From SZUA-252 sp035716005 (GTDB lineage Bacteria > Eisenbacteria > RBG-16-71-46 > SZUA-252), in assembly GCA_035716005.1 (NCBI GenBank), contig DASTKG010000145.1, positions 1 through 8,861 of the forward strand: a stretch of DNA of 8,861 nt. The letters are read 5' to 3'. How positions within the stretch are numbered: position 1 is the stretch's first letter; every line of letters starts with the position of its first letter. This document shows, in pieces, positions 1 through 6,950 of this stretch. The notes under the pieces were generated by a model that saw nothing but the letters and a program-made list of their open reading frames with translations, was not told the origin of the DNA and did not search any database. A program made the position numbers and the translations under genes.

Positions 1-19
1 CAGTGAGGCACACCAATCG
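1..19 (+). repeat. Left copy of 19-base near-identical direct repeat
   Basis: CAGTGAGGCACACCAATCG matches the last 19 bases of the window at 18 of 19 positions, in the same orientation; the single difference is C here and A there at position 11. The copies sit exactly at the two ends. The origin is not settled: dispersed repeat at contig ends, target-site or attachment-site duplication, or a circular or overlapping assembly. Confidence 0.6.
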
Positions 20-120
20 CCCGCACCCTTCAATTCCCTCTCCCGCCCCGCCCCCGTGCAGGTGGGCTAGCGGGCCCCACCGAAAGACCCCCACCTATCC
101 CCCGGCTTCACAGTGGTGCT

Positions 121-192
121 GGGCGAGACACGAGTGAACCCTGCCGGCGATTGGGCTCCGTAGAGCCGGCAGGGTTCACTCGTGTCTCGCCC
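121..192 (-). terminator. Perfect 28-bp inverted repeat after the operon, possible terminator
   Basis: Bases 121-148 are the exact reverse complement of 165-192, with a 16-base loop (149-164). The stem starts 25 bases after the TAG of the last operon gene, the expected place for a 3'-end hairpin. The stem is longer than in a typical intrinsic terminator and there is no T-run after it on the minus strand, so factor-dependent ending, transcript protection, or a small palindromic repeat element are alternatives. The structure is certain; the function is inferred. Confidence 0.5.
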
Positions 193-217
193 CCACGCAG
201 AGTGGGGAGTTCGGGGA

Positions 218-1918
218 CTAGTTGGAGGAAGTGTTGGATTTCTCCGAGGCCGACGGCCCGAGAAGCGCGTTGGCGTGTTCCGCCTCGGGGGCCTTCCAGG
301 GCGCTTCGTTCTTGATGACGCCGATGCGTCCCTCCGAGAGCGCCGGGACGAAGACCTGCACGACCTCCGTCGCGAACTGGGACCCCGCCTTCGTCGTCAT
401 CTGTTCGATCGCCTGGTCGGTCGTCATGCCGGCCCGGTAGGGACGGTCGGTGGTCATGGCGTCGAAGGCGTCCGCCAGGTTCACGATCTTCGCGTGGAGC
501 GAGATCTGGTCGCCCGTCAGGCCGTCCGGGTAGCCCTTGCCGTCCACGCGCTCGTGGTGGTGGCGGATCATGTCGATCGACTTCTCGAGGAACTTCACGC
601 CCCGCACCATCTCCGCGCCGCGGACCGGGTGCGCCTTCACCGTCTTCCACTCCTCCTCGGTCAGGGCGCCCGGCTTGTGCAGGATTTCGTCCTGGGTGTG
701 GACCTTCCCGATATCGTGGAGGAACGCACCGAACTGAATCGTCTGGATCTCCTCCGGCGTCAGCCCCATCTCCCGCGCGATGGCCACCGCGTAGGCGGCG
801 ACGCGCTCGGTGTGCCCGTGCGTGTAGGGATCCTTCTCCTCGATGCGCGACACGAGGAGCCGCACGGTGGAGACGTACGCTTCCTGCAGGTCGCGGAAGA
901 GGCGCGCGTTCTCGATGGCGATCCCCGCCGACTCGGCGAGCGCGCGAAGCATCTCGAGATCGGCCGACGTGTGCTCGTGGCCGCTCACCTTCTCGCCCGC
1001 GGCCACCATGGCGATGAGCCGGTTCTTCATGACGACGGGGCAGACGACCGTCAATCCGGCCGCGAAGAAGCGGCCCACGTCCTCGGCCAGCCCCGGGTCG
1101 TGCTCCAGCGAAGCGAGCCGGATGGGGCGCGGCTCCTCGGACTCCGACGGCTTCAGGGCCCGCACCAGGGCGCTGTCGTAGGAGAGCGCGATGCCGCGGA
1201 CCTGCTCCTCCTTCAGCCCCTTGAAGGTCGAGACGTCGAGGCGCGTCGGATTCTCGCGGTCGTCCGTGAGCAGGAGACAGGCCGAGTTGACGCGAAGCTG
1301 CCCCATGACGCTCAGGATCAGCATGTTGAGCAGCGGCTCCAGGTCGAGCGACGCGTTGAGCTGGTGCGTGAGCTGCATCAGCGTCTCCAGGCTGTAGACC
1401 TGGAAGCGGAGCTCCTTGTTCCGGACGAGGAGGTCCTCCCGATTCCGCTGAACCTCGCTCTCCAGCTCCTGGTTCTTGCTGGCGAGCGTCTCGTGGCGGT
1501 CCATCCGTTCGAAGATGCGGCGGACCTTGATGATCAGCTCCTTCGGCGAGAAGGGCTTCGTCAGGTAGTCGTCGGCGCCGTGCATGAGGCCCTGGAGCCG
1601 CGAATCGACCTCGGCGCTCGCCGACACCATGACGATCGGGATGTGCGCCGTCTCCCGCGCGCTCTTCAGCGCGGCGCAGATCTCGAATCCGCTCTTCTTC
1701 GGGAGCCTGAGATCGAGGATGACGAGGTCGGGCGCCTCGCGGCGCACGATCTCCAGCCCCTCCTCACCCGTCAGGGCCGTCTGGACGCGATAGCCGTTCT
1801 GCGTCAGCGAGATCTGCAGGAGGTCGATCACGCGGCGGTCGTCGTCCACCACGAGGATCGTTCGCTTCGCTTTCGAAGTCCCCGGATCGGCCGGCGGACG
1901 GAGGCTCTCGGTGGTCAC
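218..1918 (-). CDS. REC-GAF-HD-GYP response regulator, probable cyclic-di-GMP phosphodiesterase
   Basis: This 566-residue cytoplasmic protein joins a phosphorylatable receiver to a cyclic-di-GMP hydrolysing output. Residues about 19-135 form the receiver: acidic pair D25/D26, phosphoacceptor D69 (in LVILDLRLP), S99 and K121 (KPF) are all present. A coiled coil follows (about 138-180), then a GAF domain (about 185-345) and an HD-GYP domain (about 350-520). The visible HD-GYP ligands are intact: H369 (GHTERV), H401-D402 (HDIGK), H430, H454-H455, GYP at 462-464 and D483. By family knowledge it should hydrolyse cyclic-di-GMP to pGpG or GMP; that is inferred from residues only. The GTG start at 1918 overlaps the upstream TGA (GTGA) and has GGAG 8 bases before it. 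An in-frame opening continues upstream but lacks domain sense and overlaps the neighbour. It is the last gene of the operon and is probably translationally coupled. No CheY-like partner or dedicated HPt donor is visible nearby. Confidence 0.93.
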   Translation of the reverse strand: MTTESLRPPADPGTSKAKRTILVVDDDRRVIDLLQISLTQNGYRVQTALTGEEGLEIVRREAPDLVILDLRLPKKSGFEICAALKSARETAHIPIVMVSASAEVDSRLQGLMHGADDYLTKPFSPKELIIKVRRIFERMDRHETLASKNQELESEVQRNREDLLVRNKELRFQVYSLETLMQLTHQLNASLDLEPLLNMLILSVMGQLRVNSACLLLTDDRENPTRLDVSTFKGLKEEQVRGIALSYDSALVRALKPSESEEPRPIRLASLEHDPGLAEDVGRFFAAGLTVVCPVVMKNRLIAMVAAGEKVSGHEHTSADLEMLRALAESAGIAIENARLFRDLQEAYVSTVRLLVSRIEEKDPYTHGHTERVAAYAVAIAREMGLTPEEIQTIQFGAFLHDIGKVHTQDEILHKPGALTEEEWKTVKAHPVRGAEMVRGVKFLEKSIDMIRHHHERVDGKGYPDGLTGDQISLHAKIVNLADAFDAMTTDRPYRAGMTTDQAIEQMTTKAGSQFATEVVQVFVPALSEGRIGVIKNEAPWKAPEAEHANALLGPSASEKSNTSSN

Positions 1919-3651
1919 GAGTCGGTCTCCACGGGCAGAGGGTTGGGAATGGTCGACCCCGACGCCAGCGGATCGAGTTCGGCTCGCTCCGCTGGGAGCG
2001 CTCCGTCCGGAACGTCCGGCTCCGGAATCTCGGCGCGCGTGCGCGATCGCTTCTCCATCTTTTCGAGCACGGCGAGGAAGACCTCGACGAGCGAGGGGTC
2101 GAACGGCGTTCCCCAGTTCTCCGAGATCACCTGGCGGGCCTTCTCGTACGGCAGCGCGCGCCGGTAGGGCCGCTCGCTCGTCATGGCCACGTAGGCGTCC
2201 ACCAGCGACACGATGCGCGCGCCCACCGGAATTTCCTGTCCCTTCATGCCGAGCGGATAGCCGTCGCCGCCCCATCGCTCGTGGTGGTTCATGACGACCT
2301 CGACGACGTCCCGGGGCAGATTCATCTCCTCGAGGATCTGAGCGCCCTTCGTCGGATGCTGCTTGATCATCGCCCACTCTTCCTCGGAGAGATGCGCCGG
2401 GTTCTTCAAGATCAGATGGCTCACCGCGATCATCCCGATGTCGCGGAGCACCCCGCCGTAGATGAGGGTCTTCACCTGCTCCTGCGGCACCTGGAGGACG
2501 CGGGCCATGGCCGTGACGAATCGGACCACGCGCTCCGTGCTTCCCTTCGCGTAGACGTCGCGGCTCTCGATGAGGGACATCATCCCGCGCACGAGGCCGA
2601 GATTCCGCTCTTCGGACTGGCGGTGGAACCGGGCGTTCGCGATGGCGACCGCCGCCTGGTGGGCCAGCACCGTCAGGAGCTCGCGCTCCTCCTCCTGGAA
2701 GGCCTTTCGCCCGCCTCGCCCGCCCAGGAAGAGCATGCCGATCAGGTCGCGCCGCACCCAGAGCGCCACGCCCCACTCGAGGCCCGACTTCCGAAGCAGC
2801 TCTCCGATCTCGCCCGATCCGGCGCTCTCCTCGCCTCCGACCAGCGGCTCGTCGGCCGCGGACGGCGCGTCGGCCTCGCCGCGGCGGAGATCGACGAAGG
2901 TCGCGTCGCCCACGAGGGCCTGCGCGAACGGGATCGGAAGGCGGAGATCGCGGAACTGATTCTGCCCGAAGCCGCGGACCTGGCGGGGGCCGAGATAGCC
3001 TTCGCGGTCGGGGTCGGTCAGGAAGAGCGCGAGCCGCTCCACGCCGAACTGGCCCATGACGCTGAGGCTGAAGAGATTCAGAACGGAGTCGAGGTCGCGG
3101 GCGAGATTCAGTCCCTGCGTGATCTCGAAGATGTTCCGGAACTCGACGATCTTGCGGCGGAGCCTCAGGTGGAGGGCGTGATGCTCCTCGGCGCTCGGGG
3201 CGCTCGCGGACGACGCGTCGGCGATCGCCGAGACGGCCGGAGGCAGCGGGAGCGGCGGAGGCGGCGCGATCGCGGAGGATGCCGCGGTGGTCGCGACGTG
3301 GCCGGAGCCGTTTTCGCCGAACGCCACGGTGGCGTCGGCCGCGCCGTTCCCCGCGTAGAGGACGGCGCCGGAGCCGACGAGCGATTCCCGCACGCCGCCT
3401 CCCACGCCGTGAACGACGATGCGCCGCTCGGTGCTTTCGTAGACGCGCGCCTGGCGCTCGAGAACCGCGAGGCCGAGCGAGGCGATCTCGCTCACGCCGG
3501 AGAAGTCGAGGTGGACTTCCCGCGCCCCGCGCGCCTGGCACTCGAGGAGAACGCGGTCGAGCGCCCTCGCTCCGTCGGCGTCGACGACGCCGCGAAGCGA
3601 GAAGCGGAACTGGTCGCGCGGCTCGAGCCGCTCCATCCGGAGCCGCTTCAC
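1915..3651 (-). CDS. STAS-GAF-HD-GYP protein with degenerate HD site
   Basis: This is a 578-residue cytoplasmic protein. Residues about 10-105 resemble a STAS domain (VHLDFSGV, then ASLGLAVL). A Pro-rich linker (about 128-140) leads to a GAF domain (about 165-345) and an HD-GYP domain (about 350-535). GYP is at 464-466, and H432, H456-H457 and D485 remain. However, the HD dyad reads R403-D404 (VLRDIGM) and the preceding GH ligand is S371 (KGSTERV), so two metal-binding histidines of the family are gone. Catalysis is therefore doubtful, and a role in binding or regulation is inferred. In the STAS domain the usual D-S-S-G phosphosite reads A57-S58-L59-G60. GAF-HD-GYP resembles the downstream gene (shared SVMGQ and ERPYR stretches), suggesting tandem duplication. 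The GTG at 3651 forms a GTGA overlap with the upstream stop and has an AGGAGGAGA ribosome site 5 bases before it. An in-frame ATG at 3681 would give 588 residues and an ATG at 3636 would give 573. Confidence 0.9.
   Translation of the reverse strand: MKRLRMERLEPRDQFRFSLRGVVDADGARALDRVLLECQARGAREVHLDFSGVSEIASLGLAVLERQARVYESTERRIVVHGVGGGVRESLVGSGAVLYAGNGAADATVAFGENGSGHVATTAASSAIAPPPPLPLPPAVSAIADASSASAPSAEEHHALHLRLRRKIVEFRNIFEITQGLNLARDLDSVLNLFSLSVMGQFGVERLALFLTDPDREGYLGPRQVRGFGQNQFRDLRLPIPFAQALVGDATFVDLRRGEADAPSAADEPLVGGEESAGSGEIGELLRKSGLEWGVALWVRRDLIGMLFLGGRGGRKAFQEEERELLTVLAHQAAVAIANARFHRQSEERNLGLVRGMMSLIESRDVYAKGSTERVVRFVTAMARVLQVPQEQVKTLIYGGVLRDIGMIAVSHLILKNPAHLSEEEWAMIKQHPTKGAQILEEMNLPRDVVEVVMNHHERWGGDGYPLGMKGQEIPVGARIVSLVDAYVAMTSERPYRRALPYEKARQVISENWGTPFDPSLVEVFLAVLEKMEKRSRTRAEIPEPDVPDGALPAERAELDPLASGSTIPNPLPVETDS
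1919..1930 (-). promoter_or_regulatory. Ribosome site deciding the GTG start at 1918
   Basis: On the minus strand GGAG (1930-1927) stands 8 bases before GTG 1918, inside the end of the upstream gene. The GTG shares its last two bases with that gene's TGA. This supports the GTG over any in-frame codon further upstream and suggests coupled translation. Confidence 0.65.
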
Positions 3652-5357
3652 GCGGTCTCCTCCTCGATCACGGCTCGGCACGCGGTGTCGCCCCGCAGGC
3701 GCCGCATGATGGCGCCGGGATGGAGCACGAGCGTCACCTGATTGTCGGCGCCCACGATTCCGCCGAGGACCTCCTCCACCGGGTAGAGCCGCGGCGGGAG
3801 GGGCGAAAGGCGCGCGTTCTCGCGCCAGACGATCCGATCGAAGCCGATGGCGCCCGTTCCTCCGCCGCAGCGGAGCACGGCCACGGGCCCGTCCGCGCGG
3901 CGGTGCGACTCGCCCGCCCTCGGCGACGCCGGATCACCGGCTTCCGGCGTGCCGAAGAGCGAGGCGAGCGGAACGATCTCGGGCTTCTCGCCGCCGCCCG
4001 TCCAGGTGAATTCGTCGGCGCTCGACTGGATGCGCTCGATGGAGCTCCAGGGGAGCGCGATCCGCTGCCCGCCCGCCTCGACGATGAGGAATCCGCGCAG
4101 CGAGCGGGCCATCGGGAACTGGAGGTGGAGGAGCGACGAGCCGCTCGCGCCCCGCTGCAGCGTGACGAAGCCTCCCAGCTCCTCCAGCGACGACTCGAGG
4201 TTCCGGAGCGCCTCCGTCTCGAACGTGACGCGGCCTTCGATCGCGATCCTCGCCTCGAGCCCCTCCCGCGCCGCCGTGAGGCGAAGCTCCCGAGCCGACT
4301 CTCCCTTGGGCGAGACGGCTGTTTCGAGAAGCCGGAGGAGATGAGGCAGGAGGATGGAGCCGATCTCCGGCTCGAACCCGACGCCGCCCGTGTGGATCGT
4401 CAGCACGCTCCGCAGTTCCTCGCCGTCGCGCCGGGAAGCGGCCGCGTAGAACTCGTCGACGAACCGGTCGAGAGGATCGAGGAACTCCCAGAGGAGATGC
4501 TCGTCGAGATCCCGCGCTCGCCGCTCGAGCGAGTACTGGCTGCCGAGGAGCTGGTGCACGTCGTGGATGAGCCCGCGCATGTCGGTCGCGATCTCGTCCA
4601 GGCGCTGGTGGATCATGAGCGCCCGCTCGGTCGCGCCGGCCTCCTGGCTCGCGCGCCGGCGCGCGGGCCCCGCGCCGGAGTCGGGCCCGGCCGTCCCGAC
4701 CCGGTGCACGTCGATCGCCTTCAGGAGCCCGTCCCATTCGCCGAGCACGCTCTGGACCGAGCGGAGCGTGTTCCCCATCCCTTCGCTGATGGCGCCGATC
4801 CGGTCGTTCTGATGGACGAGCGCCGACTTGATCTCGAACGTGAGCGCGAGAAGGTTCTCGCGCGGCGCCATGTCGGGGGTCACCTCGTCGATGTTGCCGC
4901 GGGAGGCGTTCACGGCCTCCACCTTCGCGCGGCCGAGGCGCGCGCGAAGCCGGTCCACCGCGTCCCCCACCGAGGCGGCGTGAGCGAGGAGCCCCGCGAA
5001 TCCGTCCGTGCGGAGCTGATCGGCCAGTTTCTCCTGCGTCTCCAGGGCGACGCCGCAGTGCCGCACCAGCTCCTCGCGCTGCGCCGGGCGAAGGCTTCCG
5101 AGCTGGGCGAGCGTCTCGCGCAGCTCGCGCGTCAGAGACGCCACGGTCCCGACGTCGAGCCACTCGGCGCTCCGCTCCACCAGCCGCACGGAGAGCTCGA
5201 CCAGGGGACCGACCTCGTGCGTCTCCAGGTCGGGAGCGTCGCTCTCCAGAAAGCGGCGGACGATCTCGACTTCCTCGCGGATGAGCGCGCTGAACGTCGC
5301 GCTCAGACGCGACATCATCTGCTCGTTGTTGAAGTGTTCGGAAGCGGCCGATCGCAT
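3648..5357 (-). CDS. CheA-like scaffold protein lacking HPt and ATPase motifs, with C-terminal CheW-like domain
   Basis: This 569-residue soluble protein is recognisable as a CheA relative from its second half. Residues about 245-320 resemble the helical region before the kinase core. Residues about 330-415 align by eye with the CheA ATPase domain, and about 418-555 with the CheW-like regulatory domain (RGFLIVEAGGQRIALPWSSI, later VEEVLGGIVGADNQ). In true CheA the N box reads HLxRNxxDHG. Here it is HLLRLLETAVSPKG (339-352), so the Mg-binding Asn is absent. The DxG box, the GFST-type lid and the GxGxG box are also missing, and the region is shortened. The helical N terminus (1-145) has no HxxKG phosphorylation motif. 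I infer a pseudokinase scaffold that couples receptor and adaptor to downstream partners. The ATG at 5357 has AAGGAG 7 bases upstream. The gene lies 21 bases after the receptor gene, and its TGA overlaps the next GTG. The alternative is a very divergent but active kinase, which I consider unlikely. Confidence 0.82.
   Translation of the reverse strand: MRSAASEHFNNEQMMSRLSATFSALIREEVEIVRRFLESDAPDLETHEVGPLVELSVRLVERSAEWLDVGTVASLTRELRETLAQLGSLRPAQREELVRHCGVALETQEKLADQLRTDGFAGLLAHAASVGDAVDRLRARLGRAKVEAVNASRGNIDEVTPDMAPRENLLALTFEIKSALVHQNDRIGAISEGMGNTLRSVQSVLGEWDGLLKAIDVHRVGTAGPDSGAGPARRRASQEAGATERALMIHQRLDEIATDMRGLIHDVHQLLGSQYSLERRARDLDEHLLWEFLDPLDRFVDEFYAAASRRDGEELRSVLTIHTGGVGFEPEIGSILLPHLLRLLETAVSPKGESARELRLTAAREGLEARIAIEGRVTFETEALRNLESSLEELGGFVTLQRGASGSSLLHLQFPMARSLRGFLIVEAGGQRIALPWSSIERIQSSADEFTWTGGGEKPEIVPLASLFGTPEAGDPASPRAGESHRRADGPVAVLRCGGGTGAIGFDRIVWRENARLSPLPPRLYPVEEVLGGIVGADNQVTLVLHPGAIMRRLRGDTACRAVIEEETA
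3652..3664 (-). promoter_or_regulatory. Strong ribosome site deciding the GTG start at 3651
   Basis: On the minus strand AGGAGGAGA (3664-3656) is formed by the GAG codons that end the CheA-like gene and lies a few bases before GTG 3651. The start and stop overlap as GTGA, the same arrangement as at the next junction, which favours GTG 3651 over ATG 3681 or 3636. Confidence 0.65.
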
Positions 5358-5378
5358 GAGAGCTCCTTGGCTGTCGCC

Positions 5379-6935
5379 CTATCGATGGTCGCGGGGCCCG
5401 ATGCCTTCGAGCCAATCGGGAATCTTGGGGACGACCTGCGGCCCGCTCGACGACACGGGGGGCTCGGCCGAAGGAGGCGCGGACGGAGCGGCGTCCGACT
5501 CCTCCGTCGACGCCCCCTCCGCCTCCGTCGGCGCGCCCGGCTCATCGATGGAGCGGCTGCCGAACGTATCGTGGCTGCCGGCCGAGTCCGGGGTCGGGAT
5601 CGCAGCGGGCGTGACGTCGCCCCAGGCCGGCGCCGATTCGGCACCCTGCGTCTCGAGGGGCTCGCTCGGCGCCGACGCGTCGAGCGTCACGAACGACGGG
5701 GCCGGCTCGGAGTCTTGAAGCGTCGGCGAATCGCCGGCGGCCGGGAGCGAATACGGCGGCACGGGCTCGGGCGACGGGACCGGCGACGCGGCGGCGGCGG
5801 CGGCCGGCGATGCCGCCACGCCCTCGGCGCGTGCCCGAAGGGCGCGGACGCGCCCGAGGAGCGACTCGAGCGCCTGAACCGTTTCCGGCGCGACCGCGCG
5901 GGACGACGCGACGCCGGTGCGGATCGAATCGACCGCCGCCTTCGCGTCCTCGCTGCTCGACTGGATGGAGCCGATCGTCTCGCCGACCTTCATCTCGATC
6001 TCGCTCGAGAGCCTCGAGATCGTGTCGGTCGCCTCGCGAGCGTACTCCGCGAGGCGCCGCGTCTCCTCGGCGATGGAGGCGAACGCCTCGCTTCCCGAGC
6101 GGGTGGCCTCGAGCGCCGCGTTCAGCGCGAGGAGCGTCGCCCGGTTCGTGACGCGCTCCGCGACGATCGCGAGCTCGTTCGCCCGCATGAGGCCCGCGGC
6201 CAGATCCTCGATGCCGTCGGCCGCGGTGCGGACGAGAGCGTCGACCATCTTCGCCGGGTGGCCGTTCGGGGCTCCCTCGGAATTCGTCCCCGCGACCTGG
6301 AGCGACCGGAGCAAGGGCGCCAGCTCGCTCTCGATCGCGGCGAGGCCCTGACCGATCGGCGCCACCGCCTCCTCCACGGCCTCGCGAACCCGATCGGCGG
6401 TTCCGCTCGTCTCGACCGGGCCGGCGACGTCGGAGCCTTCGGACGCGGCGCCGCCACCGACGAGCTCGTGCTCGGCGTGCGACGGTCTCGGCTCGAAGGA
6501 GTCGGGCGAGGCCGACTTCTGCTCGAGTTCGTTCCGGAGCCGCTCCACTTCCTGGACGGCCAGCGTGGCCGACCGCTGCGCCTCGATGTAGCCCGCGGCG
6601 CGGCGGTAGAGCGAGGCCCACGGCTCGCCGCGGAAGCGCGACGGAGGCTCGGGCTTCGCGTCCTCGGCGGATGCGGCCTCGAGCAGGGCGCTCGCCTTCG
6701 CTTCGGGAGGCGCGGGGGGCTTTCCGGCGGCGAACGCGGCGACGGCGGCGCCCGCGATCCCGATCACGACCGCGACGACGAGTCCGATCAGATCACCGAG
6801 GCCGTAGACCACCCCCGCGGCGCCGAGCGTCGCCACGAGAGAGACGATGAAGATGGGAGCTGCCGGAGCGCTCGCGATCGACGGCGGGCGAAGAGTGTTC
6901 GGATCGTTCTGGTGACCGCGTTCCGCGTCCGTCAT
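5379..6935 (-). CDS. Membrane-anchored MCP-like chemoreceptor without periplasmic sensor
   Basis: This 518-residue protein has two hydrophobic segments near the N terminus (about 27-46 and 49-70) separated by only a few residues, so it should sit as a membrane hairpin with no extracytoplasmic sensing domain. After a variable stretch and short coiled coil (about 105-140), residues about 180-370 form an MCP signalling hairpin. The tip is recognisable at 268-299 (LLALNAALEATRSG, then AFASIAEETRRLAEYAREA), which matches the receptor contact region for CheA and CheW. E276 and R279 correspond by hand alignment to conserved contact residues, but the usual QTN is RAT and the turn is two residues shorter than the E. 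coli receptor tip. Residues about 372-500 are a low-complexity Pro/Ala/Ser/Glu tail ending in IPDWLEGIGPRDHR, with no NWETF-like pentapeptide for CheR. The ATG at 6935 follows AAAGGAG. The CheW stop is 15 bases upstream. What it senses is unknown; the signal could come from the cytoplasm or membrane. Confidence 0.88.
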   Translation of the reverse strand: MTDAERGHQNDPNTLRPPSIASAPAAPIFIVSLVATLGAAGVVYGLGDLIGLVVAVVIGIAGAAVAAFAAGKPPAPPEAKASALLEAASAEDAKPEPPSRFRGEPWASLYRRAAGYIEAQRSATLAVQEVERLRNELEQKSASPDSFEPRPSHAEHELVGGGAASEGSDVAGPVETSGTADRVREAVEEAVAPIGQGLAAIESELAPLLRSLQVAGTNSEGAPNGHPAKMVDALVRTAADGIEDLAAGLMRANELAIVAERVTNRATLLALNAALEATRSGSEAFASIAEETRRLAEYAREATDTISRLSSEIEMKVGETIGSIQSSSEDAKAAVDSIRTGVASSRAVAPETVQALESLLGRVRALRARAEGVAASPAAAAAASPVPSPEPVPPYSLPAAGDSPTLQDSEPAPSFVTLDASAPSEPLETQGAESAPAWGDVTPAAIPTPDSAGSHDTFGSRSIDEPGAPTEAEGASTEESDAAPSAPPSAEPPVSSSGPQVVPKIPDWLEGIGPRDHR

Positions 6936-6950
6936 GCCGCGCTCCTTTGC

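Noticed and set aside
61..81. Short hairpin ggtggg/cccacc near the left end
   Set aside because: Only about six pairs in very GC-rich DNA; indistinguishable from chance.
182..2167. Long plus-strand open frame over the REC-HD-GYP gene
   Set aside because: Its translation is Arg/Leu/His-rich and domain-free and is antisense to a gene with complete REC, GAF and HD-GYP motifs.
1919..3541. N-terminal extension of the REC-HD-GYP gene from an ATG at 3541
   Set aside because: The frame is open far upstream, but this part translates to Arg/Pro-rich sequence inside the neighbouring gene; the receiver domain begins right after GTG 1918, which has its own ribosome site.
2281..3741. Plus-strand open frame over the STAS-HD-GYP gene
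   Set aside because: Antisense shadow with biased composition and no recognisable motif.
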